The notes under the pieces were generated by a model that made no database searches, was not told where the DNA came from, and saw nothing but the letters and a program-made list of their open reading frames with translations. A stretch of DNA of 44,064 nt. Origin: Faecalibacterium sp. GTDB taxonomy: Bacteria; Bacillota; Clostridia; Oscillospirales; Ruminococcaceae. Shown here one piece after another: positions 24,669 to 33,496 of this stretch (its first letter is position 1; every line of letters begins with the position of its first letter). Location of the stretch: NCBI GenBank assembly GCA_020025825.1, contig JAHHRL010000015.1:1-44064 (forward strand), written 5' to 3'. The translations under genes were made by a program, and so were the position numbers.

Positions 24669-24702
24669 AAAATGCGGCAGCCATGAGCTGTCGCATTTTT
24701 TA
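24669..24702 (+). terminator. Rho-independent terminator of the lspA-HAD operon
   Basis: Stem AATGCGGCAGC with GCTGTCGCATT (one G-U pair) around CATGA, then TTTTTTAA. Confidence 0.9.
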
Positions 24703-24738
24703 ATAGTTTGCAAAGCACCGGAAGCAAAATCTATGTAA

Positions 24739-24779
24739 AAACACGAAAGTGCTGAATCACTATAACAAAAAACGTGTTT
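24739..24779 (+). repeat. Second hairpin before ligA
   Basis: AAACACG (24739-24745) pairs with CGTGTTT (24773-24779), with a smaller AGTG/CACT pair inside, and is followed by CTTCTTTTTT. It could be a backup terminator. A -10 like TATAAT for ligA lies at 24807-24812, with only a poor -35. Confidence 0.45.
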
Positions 24780-24846
24780 CTTCTTTTTTATATATGGATA
24801 GTGGGGTATAATACATTAGGTAAGTTTTAGAAATGAGGCTATAAAA

Positions 24847-26826
24847 ATGGATTTACAAACTGCACGTTCCCGTGCGCAGGAATTGCGCAAGATTTTGGAA
24901 TATAACAGCCGCCTGTATTATGAGCAGGATGCTCCGGAAATGGAAGACTACGAGTACGATATGCTCAATCGAGAGCTAAAAGAGATTGAAGCACAGTTTC
25001 CGGAGTTGGTAGACAGCGCATCACCCACGCAGCATGTAGGAGGTGCGGCATCCAGCCGGTTTGCAAAAGTCACGCACGCCGTAAAAATGGAGAGCTTGCT
25101 GGATGCTTTTTCTGAGGAAGAAATTCGGGATTTCGACCGCCGTGTTCGGGAAACAGGTGTAGAACCAGAGTATGTTGTCGAAATCAAAATAGATGGTCTG
25201 TCTTGCAGCTTGGAATATGAAAACGGCACACTGGTACGTGCCTCTACCCGTGGCGACGGTGTGGTAGGCGAAGATGTAACAGCCAATGTAATGGCAGTTC
25301 AATCTATCCCCAAGAAGCTGGAAAATGCACCTGAGTTTTTAGAGGTGCGTGGCGAAATTTATATGCCCCATGATACCTTTAACAGATTGCGTGAACAGCA
25401 GGAACTGGACGGTGTACAGCCGTTTAAGAACCCTCGAAATGCTGCTGCAGGAAGCCTGCGCCAGAAAGATGCAGCCATTACCGGCAGCCGTGGGCTGGCT
25501 ATCTTTGTATTCAATATCCAGCAAATTCGTGGCAAGGAACTGCATTCTCATAAGGAGAGCTTGGACTATCTGAAACAATTAGGTATCCCGGTTTCTCCAC
25601 GGTACAGCGTGTTTACTAGTATTGAAGATGTACTGGCAGAAATCAAGGACATTGGAAACCACAGACAGGATTTGTCCTTTGATATGGATGGCGCTGTTGT
25701 AAAGGTAAATGACTTCACTCAACGTGAACAAATGGGCTCTACCAACAAATTCCCACGTTGGGCCGTCGCTTTTAAGTATCCTCCCGAAGTGAAAGAAACA
25801 GAATTGCTGGATGTGGAAGTTGCAGTTGGCCGTACCGGTGTGTTGACACCTACTGCTGTTTTTAATCCAGTATTTTTGGCAGGTACAACAGTTTCTCGTG
25901 CTACTTTGCATAACGAGGATTTTATCCGTCAGTTCGACTTACACATTGGCGACTGTATTCAGGTCCGAAAAGCCGGCGATATTATTCCGGAAGTGATTGG
26001 TGTGTCCGCACGAAAAGAGGGGGCAGAGCCGTACGTGCTGCCTGCTGTTTGTCCTAGCTGTGGTGAGCCTGTTGTGCACTTGGCAGATGAAGCAGCTTTG
26101 CGGTGTATCAACCCGGAATGTCCGGCACAGGCCTTGCGCAATTTGATTCACTTTGCATCTCGTGATGCTATGGATATTGATGGATTGGGAACAGCTGTTT
26201 GTACACAGCTGACGGATAAAAGCTTGGTGCACACAGTTGCAGATTTGTATTCCTTGGAGAAAGAACAGCTGCTGAAACTGGATAAGTTTAAGGAAAAGAG
26301 CGCCGACAACCTGCTAAATGCAATCCAAAAGAGCAAGGATAATAACCTGGACAAACTGATTTTCGGTTTAGGTATCCGAAATATCGGAGATAAAGCCGCA
26401 GCGCTTTTGGCAGAACACTTTGGTACGATGGATGCGCTGTGCAACGCAACGGCAGAACAGATTTGTCAAATTGATGGCTTTGGGGATACCATGGCGCAAA
26501 GCGTTGTTTCTTTCTTTGAAAAAGAGGGAACAAGTGATTTACTTTCCCGTTTGAAGCAGGCCGGTGTTAATATGGAATGGCACGGCGAAAAGAAAACCGA
26601 TATTCTGTTAGGCAAAACTTTGGTAGTAACAGGTACGCTGGAAACACTTTCCCGCAATGAGGCGGAAGCACTGATTGTTAAAAACGGCGGCAAGGCGAGC
26701 GGTTCCGTTTCTAAAAAGACGAGCTACTTGGTGGCAGGCGCAGCAGCCGGCTCTAAGTTAACAAAGGCGCAAACTTTGGGAATCCCTGTTTTAACCGAGC
26801 AAGAATTTTTGGATATGCTCAAATAA
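24847..26826 (+). CDS. ligA: NAD+-dependent DNA ligase LigA (659 aa)
   Basis: Seals nicks in replication and repair. Order of domains: Ia (NAD+ binding, Y24-Y25), adenylation domain with the active Lys114 in EIKIDG, OB fold, a four-Cys zinc finger (C402, C405, C420, C425), helix-hairpin-helix repeats (about 440-580) and a C-terminal BRCT domain (about 588-659). All expected elements are present and the length is normal. The ATG at 24847 follows ATGAGG. It appears monocistronic between terminators. Confidence 0.97.
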   Translation: MDLQTARSRAQELRKILEYNSRLYYEQDAPEMEDYEYDMLNRELKEIEAQFPELVDSASPTQHVGGAASSRFAKVTHAVKMESLLDAFSEEEIRDFDRRVRETGVEPEYVVEIKIDGLSCSLEYENGTLVRASTRGDGVVGEDVTANVMAVQSIPKKLENAPEFLEVRGEIYMPHDTFNRLREQQELDGVQPFKNPRNAAAGSLRQKDAAITGSRGLAIFVFNIQQIRGKELHSHKESLDYLKQLGIPVSPRYSVFTSIEDVLAEIKDIGNHRQDLSFDMDGAVVKVNDFTQREQMGSTNKFPRWAVAFKYPPEVKETELLDVEVAVGRTGVLTPTAVFNPVFLAGTTVSRATLHNEDFIRQFDLHIGDCIQVRKAGDIIPEVIGVSARKEGAEPYVLPAVCPSCGEPVVHLADEAALRCINPECPAQALRNLIHFASRDAMDIDGLGTAVCTQLTDKSLVHTVADLYSLEKEQLLKLDKFKEKSADNLLNAIQKSKDNNLDKLIFGLGIRNIGDKAAALLAEHFGTMDALCNATAEQICQIDGFGDTMAQSVVSFFEKEGTSDLLSRLKQAGVNMEWHGEKKTDILLGKTLVVTGTLETLSRNEAEALIVKNGGKASGSVSKKTSYLVAGAAAGSKLTKAQTLGIPVLTEQEFLDMLK

Positions 26827-26844
26827 AAACAAATATCGAAACAA

Positions 26845-26884
26845 AAAGGCAGTCTTCTGGTAAAGAAGGCTGCCTTTCTTTTGT
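26845..26884 (+). terminator. Rho-independent terminator of ligA
   Basis: Stem AAAGGCAG (26845-26852) with CTGCCTTT (26870-26877), extended by an inner pairing, followed by CTTTTG. Confidence 0.85.
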
Positions 26885-26885
26885 T

Positions 26886-26913
26886 CTATAGGCTGGGTAG
26901 GGGGTCATACAAT
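26886..26913 (+). promoter_or_regulatory. Probable sigma-E promoter of the spoIIIA operon
   Basis: CATACAAT at 26906-26913 is identical to the sigma-E -10 consensus core. A CTATA -35-like element (26886-26890) lies 15 bases upstream. It sits immediately after the ligA terminator and about 20 bases before the first sporulation gene, the place where sigma-E acts in Bacillus. No sigma-A promoter is apparent. Confidence 0.7.
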
Positions 26914-26933
26914 AAAGCAAAGAGGTGCTAAAA

Positions 26934-27803
26934 ATGGAAGCATATCATCAAGTTGTAGCGTCGCTGCCCCTTTGGCTGCGGCCTCCTTTGTTAAAAATTC
27001 CATCCCAAACAGCTGCTTATGTGCATGAAATTCGTTTGCGCAGCGGTGGACCTATCGTTTTGGTGGTAAACGGTTCTCCAACCGTTACAGTCGAAAACCT
27101 GATACTCACCCAAAGCCAAATAGAAGAAATCCTATTTGTTTTGTGCGGTGGTTCGCTCTATGCACATGAAACCGAAATCGCACAAGGGTATGTTCTGCTG
27201 CCGGGCGGACATCGTGTAGGTATCGGCGGCAAGTATGTGCAAGACCAAACAGGAAATGTAGTGCTGCAAAAGGTTACCTCACTAAACCTGCGTATTGCAC
27301 GCTTTCAAGCAGGAAGCTTGGAGCCAGTGTTGCAGAACATAGTGGCGTCACCGTTTTCTACATTGTTGATAGGAGGCGAGCCGGGCAGCGGCAAAACTAC
27401 AACCCTGCGCAATATCGTGACCTATTTTTCACAAAATAAGGAGCTGTGCACGGTAATTGATGAACGTGGCGAGATTTTCCCCTATGGGATGTATGGACAA
27501 ACGGGCTGTGACTGCATTCAGGGACTGAACAAGATTACAGCAATAGAAATGGCACTTCGTACATTAGGGCCACGTGTACTGCTGGTGGACGAATTAGTAT
27601 CAATGCAGGAAACACAGCTTTTAGAAATGGGCGCACATACAGGGGTGAACCTGATTATTACCATGCACGCATCCACGCTTTTGGAGCTGGAGCAAAAGCA
27701 GCAAGTTCAATACCTGCTAGCGCACAAAATATTACGGTATGCCTGTATCCTAATGGGCAGAGCATCGCCCGGGGCTGTTCGGGAGGTGAAACAGTATTGG
27801 TAA
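26934..27803 (+). CDS. spoIIIAA: Stage III sporulation protein AA, ATPase (289 aa)
   Basis: Cytoplasmic ATPase, related to type II/IV secretion ATPases, of the feeding-tube (SpoIIIA-SpoIIQ) channel made by the mother cell during engulfment. Walker A is GGEPGSGKT (147-155) and Walker B ends at D219-E220. ATG at 26934 is preferred to the in-frame GTG at 26925, because AGAGGTG lies 6 bases before it. First of eight contiguous spoIIIA genes. Confidence 0.95.
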   Translation: MEAYHQVVASLPLWLRPPLLKIPSQTAAYVHEIRLRSGGPIVLVVNGSPTVTVENLILTQSQIEEILFVLCGGSLYAHETEIAQGYVLLPGGHRVGIGGKYVQDQTGNVVLQKVTSLNLRIARFQAGSLEPVLQNIVASPFSTLLIGGEPGSGKTTTLRNIVTYFSQNKELCTVIDERGEIFPYGMYGQTGCDCIQGLNKITAIEMALRTLGPRVLLVDELVSMQETQLLEMGAHTGVNLIITMHASTLLELEQKQQVQYLLAHKILRYACILMGRASPGAVREVKQYW

Positions 27804-28267
27804 GCACGCATATAATAGGCGGTTTTTTGATTGTGGTTTCCGGCTTGTGGTGCGGGAATGAGATGGTTCGCCGATGGCGCAGCCACCGTTTGGCACTGGA
27901 GGAGACCGTTCAAATGCTATGGCAAATCTTAGATGAGATACAGTATCGGGCATTGCCTGTATCTGATATTCTGCATGTTTTGCAAAACAATAATCAGTAT
28001 GCCTTTTTGCCGGTCAAGGCATGTGTACAGCTGCAGTGTCTTTCTCCGCCGGGATACTTTTCCAAGGAAGAAGCAAGACGGTTTGTGCACTGCTTTTCGG
28101 ATTTAGGACATAAAGGTGTGCAAGGGCAATGTGAACAACTTCGGCATGATATCGAATATTTTCAAGGGTGTGCAGAACAAATTCGAGAAAAAGAACGTGC
28201 GGCAGCTGCAATCTGCCCTAAAATCGGGTTTTGTGTGGGAGCAATGGCCGCATTGGCTCTTTTGTAA
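27797..28267 (+). CDS. spoIIIAB: Stage III sporulation protein AB (156 aa)
   Basis: Type II secretion GspF-like membrane component of the SpoIIIA channel. One N-terminal membrane segment (GGFLIVVSGLWCG) precedes a helical cytoplasmic domain, and a second hydrophobic tail ends the protein. The TTG start at 27797 overlaps the spoIIIAA stop by 7 bases and has GGGAGGTG 8 bases upstream. Size is close to Bacillus SpoIIIAB (171 aa). Confidence 0.9.
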   Translation: MVSTHIIGGFLIVVSGLWCGNEMVRRWRSHRLALEETVQMLWQILDEIQYRALPVSDILHVLQNNNQYAFLPVKACVQLQCLSPPGYFSKEEARRFVHCFSDLGHKGVQGQCEQLRHDIEYFQGCAEQIREKERAAAAICPKIGFCVGAMAALALL

Positions 28268-28294
28268 TGTGTAACAGGAGGTAAAGGCGTTCCT

Positions 28295-28489
28295 ATGGGA
28301 ATTGAGATGGTTTTCAAAATTGCAGCAATTGGAATTATTGTGGCCGTGTTAAATCAGCTTTTGATTCGCTCAGGAAGAGAGGACCAGGCAATGATGACAA
28401 CGCTTGCGGGCTTGATTGTAGTACTTACAATCCTGGTTAAGGAAATCAGTACTCTATTTATTACGATACAAGGACTGTTTGATTTGTGA
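28295..28489 (+). CDS. spoIIIAC: Stage III sporulation protein AC (64 aa)
   Basis: Small membrane protein of two hydrophobic helices, typical of SpoIIIAC (GIGIIVAVLNQLL-like and LAGLIVVLTILVKEI segments). It is thought to be part of the inner-forespore-side membrane platform of the SpoIIIA channel. AGGAGG precedes the ATG. Its stop overlaps the GTG of spoIIIAD (GTGA). Confidence 0.95.
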   Translation: MGIEMVFKIAAIGIIVAVLNQLLIRSGREDQAMMTTLAGLIVVLTILVKEISTLFITIQGLFDL

Positions 28490-28875
28490 TAACTGCATGG
28501 AAGCTTTGCACGGCTGTTTTTTTGATTGCTGTTTTGTATACAACACTAAAAAGCTGGCTGCCTGCATGGGCACCGCTGATTGCGGCCTCCTGCAGTATGT
28601 TCGTTTTAGTGCTGTTGTTTACGGACGGTTCGTCACTTGCGATTTTTCAGTGGTTTGGCTCATTGCAAAATTACGCTGGCATCGACTTTATTTCCTGCGT
28701 ATATAGGGCAGTGGGAATTTTGCTGATTACGGATTTGGCACGAGATTTTTGCAAAGACGCAGGGCTTTCGGCTGCTGCGGGGTGTTTGGATTTTGCAGGA
28801 AGAGTTTTGGTTCTAATCGCTGTAGAGCCAATGATTAGTATGATATGGAAAGAAATACAATACTTAACCGGTTGA
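28486..28875 (+). CDS. spoIIIAD: Stage III sporulation protein AD (129 aa)
   Basis: Hydrophobic protein with about four membrane segments, belonging to the SpoIIIAC/AD family. The start is GTG 28486, overlapping the spoIIIAC stop by 4 bases; AAGGA lies about 10 bases upstream. It matches Bacillus SpoIIIAD in length and position. Confidence 0.93.
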   Translation: MITAWKLCTAVFLIAVLYTTLKSWLPAWAPLIAASCSMFVLVLLFTDGSSLAIFQWFGSLQNYAGIDFISCVYRAVGILLITDLARDFCKDAGLSAAAGCLDFAGRVLVLIAVEPMISMIWKEIQYLTG

Positions 28876-29942
28876 TTCGTGTAGTTTTACCGATATTTTG
28901 TGCAGCACTTGTTTGGGTAGAAAGTGCAAATGTGCAGACTACCTACGCAATGGAAGTCCCCAGTGAGGCGAAAGACTATTTGGAAGCATCGCCCATAACG
29001 CTGGAATCGTTTTTACAACACCCGTTGAAAACATTATGGAAAATGATTTCCGATAATCTGTTTGCCCACGAACGAGAAATTTTTGAGCTTGCTAAACGGA
29101 TGTTTGGTTTGCTGCTGTGTGCAGCTGCATTCAAATTTCTTGTTGGCGACAGCAGGTGGGATACTTTACTGGAGTGGGTTTTTGCTTGCGGTTGCTTTTT
29201 ATTGACGGAAACCAGTTTGGTACAGATTTCGCAGGCGATTACAGAAAAAAGTACCTTATGGAAGGATTTTCTCTATGGGTTTACGCCTGTTTTTGCGGCA
29301 TCCATGATTGCTTCAGGACAAGTAGGAGCAGCGGCTGTTTGCAATGGCTTCTTTTTGTCAGCCATCGGCTTAGTTGCGGGCATATTACAAAGCATGATTT
29401 TACCGGCGACACGATTGTTTTTAGCAATCACCGTTGCCGGCATCTTTAGTGAAAATCATATGGCGGAAAGTTTTTCCGTTAGGATAGGTAAAATTCTAAG
29501 CCGTGTCATTCGTTGGATTGGCGGCATTTTTGCAGCGCTTATGGGAATACAACGTGTTTTTACTGGCGTTACAGATAATGCTGCTATGCAAGCAGGCAAG
29601 AGCATATTATTTAGTAGCATCCCCATTGTGGGGCAGGCGATTACCTCGGCCGCAGGCGGCATTATGGCAAGCGTGAAAATGCTGCAAGGCGGGCTGGCTT
29701 TTTCTGCACTGGCAATTGTGGGTGCGGAGTGTTTGCCGTTATATATCCAGACGATGCTGTGCTGGTGCATTTTTACACTGGCGGCATTAGCAGCGTCTTT
29801 GCTGGGCTTGCCACGCTGCTCGGATATGCTAAACGGAATGGCATCCGGTGCTTATGTGTTAGCCGCCGTGCTCGCACTTTACTTCGGGATGCTGGCAGTG
29901 GGAATCCTTATGATGTTGGTTTTAGGAGGTGGTGGTGCGTGA
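28845..29942 (+). CDS. spoIIIAE: Stage III sporulation protein AE (365 aa)
   Basis: Large membrane protein of the SpoIIIA complex: an N-terminal signal-like segment (about 8-30), an extracellular segment, then about seven membrane helices. The family-like stretches KSILFSSIPIVGQAIT and GLLLCAAAFKF are visible. The start is uncertain: ATG 28845 overlaps spoIIIAD by 31 bases and lacks a clear Shine-Dalgarno site; TTG 28873 is an alternative. Its stop overlaps the next start (GTGA). Confidence 0.93.
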   Translation: MERNTILNRLIRVVLPIFCAALVWVESANVQTTYAMEVPSEAKDYLEASPITLESFLQHPLKTLWKMISDNLFAHEREIFELAKRMFGLLLCAAAFKFLVGDSRWDTLLEWVFACGCFLLTETSLVQISQAITEKSTLWKDFLYGFTPVFAASMIASGQVGAAAVCNGFFLSAIGLVAGILQSMILPATRLFLAITVAGIFSENHMAESFSVRIGKILSRVIRWIGGIFAALMGIQRVFTGVTDNAAMQAGKSILFSSIPIVGQAITSAAGGIMASVKMLQGGLAFSALAIVGAECLPLYIQTMLCWCIFTLAALAASLLGLPRCSDMLNGMASGAYVLAAVLALYFGMLAVGILMMLVLGGGGA

Positions 29943-30397
29943 CCCAGTCTTTTCAGTTTCTGGTACGGGCCTATTGCCTTACGTGCGTTTCGGCTGGGAT
30001 TATACAGGAGTTTTTTGCACCCGGCGGAAGTAAAAAGATTATGCGGGGAATTACAGGTCTTTACATGATTGCAACAGTACTGCACTGCCTTGGGCAGATT
30101 TCCTTTGATGCAGCCACACCGATTGTGCCGCAAACCGCAGATGCACCACAAACCTACAGCTATACGGATTTACTGATGGAACAGGTAAAGACCAATCTGG
30201 AAAAATCCTGTGAGGAGGTCTTGGCACAAAATAATATACCGGCGCAGGCACAGGTCGAGCTGGAAACGACCCTGCAAGGCGATATTTCGATACGCCGCAT
30301 TGTATTGACAGGCGAAAAAGTTGAGGGCGCAAATGAAATTTTATCAGCTTTTTCTGCAAAAGAAATTCTTTGGCAGACAGGTGAAGCATATGGATGA
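29939..30397 (+). CDS. spoIIIAF: Stage III sporulation protein AF (152 aa)
   Basis: Two N-terminal membrane segments, then a soluble domain of the ring-building kind found in SpoIIIAF. GTG at 29939 overlaps the spoIIIAE stop by 4 bases and has AGGAGG upstream. The longer reading frame that begins inside spoIIIAE is not the gene. Confidence 0.9.
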   Translation: MTQSFQFLVRAYCLTCVSAGIIQEFFAPGGSKKIMRGITGLYMIATVLHCLGQISFDAATPIVPQTADAPQTYSYTDLLMEQVKTNLEKSCEEVLAQNNIPAQAQVELETTLQGDISIRRIVLTGEKVEGANEILSAFSAKEILWQTGEAYG

Positions 30398-30899
30398 TAT
30401 AAAGCAGTGGAAACAGGCGTTTACGAAATGGATAGGTGAGGGAGACCGAAAACGCTTTTTAATCCCGATATTGCTTTTACTTGGCTGCTATTTGCTTTTA
30501 AGCAGCGGGGATAAAAGCAAAGCAGAAAACCCAAAAAATCAGGAACCTACAACAGAGGATATCTATTTGTACGAACAATCGTTAGAGCAGCGCTTAACCG
30601 AGCTGTTAAGCTGTGTGTCCGGAGCAGGCCAAACACGAGTAATGGTTACATTGGAATCCACCCAGATGAACGTCTACGCAGTTGATGTGCGTGACAGCAT
30701 GGGTGGAACAGAGCAAAAACATATCCTTTTGGATGAGGGAGGTGCGTTGACCGAAACGATTCAGACACCGCAGATTGGCGGTGTTGCCGTTTTATGCGAG
30801 GGTGGTGACAATGTACAGGTCGTAGCGCAAATCCACGAAATCTTATCTTCACTACTGGGGCTTTCAACAGGAAGAATCAGTGTGACAAAAATGAATTGA
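30390..30899 (+). CDS. spoIIIAG: Stage III sporulation protein AG (169 aa)
   Basis: One membrane segment (IPILLLLGCYLLL, about 24-36), then a disordered stretch and a C-terminal ring-building domain that forms large rings in the intermembrane space (known from B. subtilis SpoIIIAG). ATG 30390 overlaps spoIIIAF by 8 bases and has AGGTGA 5 bases upstream. Confidence 0.93.
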   Translation: MDDIKQWKQAFTKWIGEGDRKRFLIPILLLLGCYLLLSSGDKSKAENPKNQEPTTEDIYLYEQSLEQRLTELLSCVSGAGQTRVMVTLESTQMNVYAVDVRDSMGGTEQKHILLDEGGALTETIQTPQIGGVAVLCEGGDNVQVVAQIHEILSSLLGLSTGRISVTKMN

Positions 30900-30915
30900 C
30901 AGGGGGACCTAGAAG

Positions 30916-31593
30916 ATGAGAGCAGATAACAAATTGACACAACGTGCTACGGCACTGGCTTTGGTTGCGGCATTGGGCGTTGCCATTTACTTAAATTGGC
31001 AGTACGCTTCGCCAATTGGGCAAAAAAAGGAATCTGTTGAGGATATGGTTGCGGCAGCGGCCCAAGCAAGCCCTACAGGGGAGAAAACGGCCGTAGACGC
31101 AAGCGCCGCAGATGTGCAGAAAGAGGAGGTACAGCCTGTATCCGATGGATTGGTAACGGAGCAGGAAGCATTAGATGCGGCAGATAAGAATTACGGCGAG
31201 GCACAGTTGGTCAGCGTATCCAAAGACAGCGGAAGCGAATTTTTCGAGAATGCCCGCCTTACCCGTACCAAAACACGTGACGGCGTTTTGGACGATTTGG
31301 AAAAGAGCCTGAAAAAGTCCTCCTTGTCTGAGAATGAAAAAGCTGAAATCTTGAAAAAGATGACAGACCACCTGAATGTGGTTACCTTGGAAAATCAGCT
31401 GGAAACTCTGATTAAGGCAAAGGGATTTGCGGATTGCCTGTGCTTTTTGAATGACGGAAAAGCCGACGTAACCGTTATGACGGTATCCGGCTCCGGCCTT
31501 AGCGCAAATCAGGTAGCACAGGTTCGGGATATCATTCTTTCTAAATGCAGCGACTTGCAGGCACAGGATATTACGCTGGTTGAAGTAAAGTAA
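30916..31593 (+). CDS. spoIIIAH: Stage III sporulation protein AH (225 aa)
   Basis: Mother-cell partner of forespore SpoIIQ; its extracellular domain is of the YscJ/FliF ring-building type. One N-terminal membrane segment (ATALALVAALGVAIYL), an Ala/Glu-rich linker (about 35-80), then the conserved domain with TRTKTRDGVLDDL. AGGGGG precedes the ATG. Last spoIIIA gene; a fresh promoter follows. Confidence 0.95.
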   Translation: MRADNKLTQRATALALVAALGVAIYLNWQYASPIGQKKESVEDMVAAAAQASPTGEKTAVDASAADVQKEEVQPVSDGLVTEQEALDAADKNYGEAQLVSVSKDSGSEFFENARLTRTKTRDGVLDDLEKSLKKSSLSENEKAEILKKMTDHLNVVTLENQLETLIKAKGFADCLCFLNDGKADVTVMTVSGSGLSANQVAQVRDIILSKCSDLQAQDITLVEVK

Positions 31594-31597
31594 AGTG

Positions 31598-31626
31598 TTG
31601 TATAAAAGCAAAAACGATGGTATAAT
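31598..31626 (+). promoter_or_regulatory. Promoter of the asp23-nusB unit
   Basis: TTGTAT (31598-31603), a 17-base spacer and TATAAT (31621-31626), directly after spoIIIAH. It frees the downstream genes from sporulation control. Confidence 0.75.
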
Positions 31627-31715
31627 ATTACTATCATACGGTGAAGAAGCGCCTGTTGATAAATCAAACGTATATGAAAACCTGCCGAGATATATCGGTT
31701 TTAGGAGGTACAGAT

Positions 31716-32081
31716 ATGGATGGAAAGAACGCAGTTTTAGTAGGAAACAGCCTGCATATTTCCACGGAAGCAATTGCTAAAATTGCAAAGTGTGCAGCTA
31801 TGGAAATCGACGGTGTCAAGGAGATTGCCTGTGGTGGCTACAAGCCGGTGCGCAATATCTTGGAGCGTGTCAGCATTCAGCAGCCGGTCGAGGTTGAAAT
31901 GAAGGACGGCACAGTTAGTCTGACCATGTACGTGGTAGTTGCATTCGGCTGCAAGGTGCCTGCGGTTGCAGCAAAGGTACAGGAAAATGTTAAAAATGCA
32001 ATTCAGAATATGACAGGTGTCACCGTCAGCCAGGTAAACATTATTGTTTCCGGTGTTGGCGTGGAAGAAACTGAAGAGTAA
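31716..32081 (+). CDS. yqhY: Asp23/Gls24 family protein (121 aa)
   Basis: Asp23/Gls24 domain protein; family members are small envelope-stress or membrane-surface proteins, and the Bacillus homologue YqhY, beside accBC and nusB, modulates acetyl-CoA carboxylase. Here it precedes nusB but accBC is absent. Typical stretches are ISTEAIAKIAKCAAMEIDGV and QVNIIVSGV. ATG at 31716 has AGGAGG 7 bases upstream; the longer frame beginning at 31641 is not used. Confidence 0.92.
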   Translation: MDGKNAVLVGNSLHISTEAIAKIAKCAAMEIDGVKEIACGGYKPVRNILERVSIQQPVEVEMKDGTVSLTMYVVVAFGCKVPAVAAKVQENVKNAIQNMTGVTVSQVNIIVSGVGVEETEE

Positions 32082-32127
32082 TTGTTAAAAAGCCGGTCGG
32101 TAGAGCCGTTTATGTGAGAGGAATTTT

Positions 32128-32568
32128 ATGGAAAACGTATTGCGTCGTCGTGAAGCCCGTGAAAATGCATTTCTGGCAGCTTTTTCTGCTACTTTTGGAG
32201 ATATCTCTCTGGCAGAAGTGCTGGAGACTAACCGTGAAACCGAAGAAAATGTGGTGGATGTTTTTGGTGAGCAGCTGCTGAATTTGTATTACAACCACTC
32301 TGCAGAGGTTGATGATTTAATTGCAGAGCGTTTGCGTGGCTGGACGATGAATCGTCTGCCTCGTGTTACATTGGCTGTGCTGCGTTTAGGCGTGGCAGAG
32401 TTGGTGTTCAGCAAGGACAAGATGCCCAGCGTTGTAATTAACGAAGCAGTCGAACTGGCTAAAAAGTATGGCGGCGACGATGACTATCAGTTTGTCAATG
32501 GTTTGATGGGCAGTGTTGCAAGAGACCTGCATCTGACCGATGATGAAGATAAAGAGACGCAGGAATAA
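32128..32568 (+). CDS. nusB: Transcription antitermination factor NusB (146 aa)
   Basis: All-helical RNA-binding factor that with NusE (S10) binds boxA in rRNA leaders and prevents early termination. The conserved N-terminal RRREARENAFLAAFS and C-terminal VINEAVELAKKYG..FVNGLMG patterns are present. Length is normal. GAGAGG precedes the ATG. It is followed by the TsaD-like gene after 3 bases. Confidence 0.96.
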   Translation: MENVLRRREARENAFLAAFSATFGDISLAEVLETNRETEENVVDVFGEQLLNLYYNHSAEVDDLIAERLRGWTMNRLPRVTLAVLRLGVAELVFSKDKMPSVVINEAVELAKKYGGDDDYQFVNGLMGSVARDLHLTDDEDKETQE

Positions 32569-32571
32569 ACA

Positions 32572-33492
32572 ATGTTTACACTTGGAATTGATACCAGTAA
32601 TTATGCAACCTCCCTGGCTGTCTACAACGACGTCGGGGAGGTTGTTTGCGATAAAAAACGGTTTTTGCCGGTGAAGGAAGGCCAGCTCGGTTTACGACAG
32701 AGCGATGCGCTTTTTCACCATACGGAGGCATTGCCGCACCTGTTGGAGGAGCTTGGCAAGGAATGTGATTTGACCAAGATTTCGGCCGTTGGTGTTTCGG
32801 CAAAGCCTCGCCCGGAAGAGGGCAGCTATATGCCATGCTTTTTGGCAGGGCTGAGTGCGGCTACCGCAATTGCGCAAACAAAGGGGATTCCCCTAATTAA
32901 AACAACACATCAGCAGGGTCACGCAGCAGCAGCATTATTTGCTGCCGGCGGCATGGATTTGCTAAACCAAAAAGTACTGCTGTTTCATATTTCCGGCGGC
33001 ACAACAGATTTGCTGCTCTGCGATGCTGTGCGTGATATTAGACTGTTGGGTACAAGCTCAGACCTGTATGCGGGTCAAGCCGTTGACCGCTTGGGCGTGA
33101 AGCTGGGATTTCCGTTCCCGGCGGGTGTAGAAGTTTCCCGCTTGGCAGCATTGTGCGAAGAACCTATTAAAGGTAAATGTACCGTGCGGGAGCTTAGCTG
33201 TAGTTTGTCTGGCTTGGAAAATCAGTGCAATGCTTTGCTGGCACAAGGTAAAAGCAAGGAATACGTATGCAAGTATTGCTTGTGCTGTGTGGGCGAAACG
33301 GTTGTACGCATGACAAAAGCCGCAAAAAAAATGTATCCCGACTTACCTGTGGTATGTGCAGGTGGTGTTATGAGCAGCGAAATTATCCGAGACTATGTGC
33401 AGCAGCGCTTGCCCGGAACTTATTTTGTGCCCGGCAAGTATTCCAGTGATAATGCAATTGGCGTTGCAATTTTAGCATCAAGAGAGGGCTGA
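32572..33492 (+). CDS. TsaD/Kae1-like M22 paralogue (306 aa)
   Basis: ASKHA-fold protein of the M22/Kae1/TsaD family, annotated O-sialoglycoprotein endopeptidase in older databases. The metal ligands H113 and H117 (HQQGH) and D293 (SDNAIG) are conserved, as is the nucleotide-binding SGGTT (141-145). TsaD itself makes t6A37 in tRNA with TsaB, TsaC and TsaE, none of which is here. The gene sits between nusB and xseA, a place typical of a clostridial paralogue rather than true TsaD. Function is therefore uncertain: either t6A synthesis or an uncharacterised paralogous role. Confidence 0.8.
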   Translation: MFTLGIDTSNYATSLAVYNDVGEVVCDKKRFLPVKEGQLGLRQSDALFHHTEALPHLLEELGKECDLTKISAVGVSAKPRPEEGSYMPCFLAGLSAATAIAQTKGIPLIKTTHQQGHAAAALFAAGGMDLLNQKVLLFHISGGTTDLLLCDAVRDIRLLGTSSDLYAGQAVDRLGVKLGFPFPAGVEVSRLAALCEEPIKGKCTVRELSCSLSGLENQCNALLAQGKSKEYVCKYCLCCVGETVVRMTKAAKKMYPDLPVVCAGGVMSSEIIRDYVQQRLPGTYFVPGKYSSDNAIGVAILASREG

Positions 33493-33496
33493 ATTT

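Noticed and set aside
29729..29938. Longer N-terminus for spoIIIAF
   Set aside because: It would lie wholly inside spoIIIAE; GTG 29939 has AGGAGG and a GTGA overlap.
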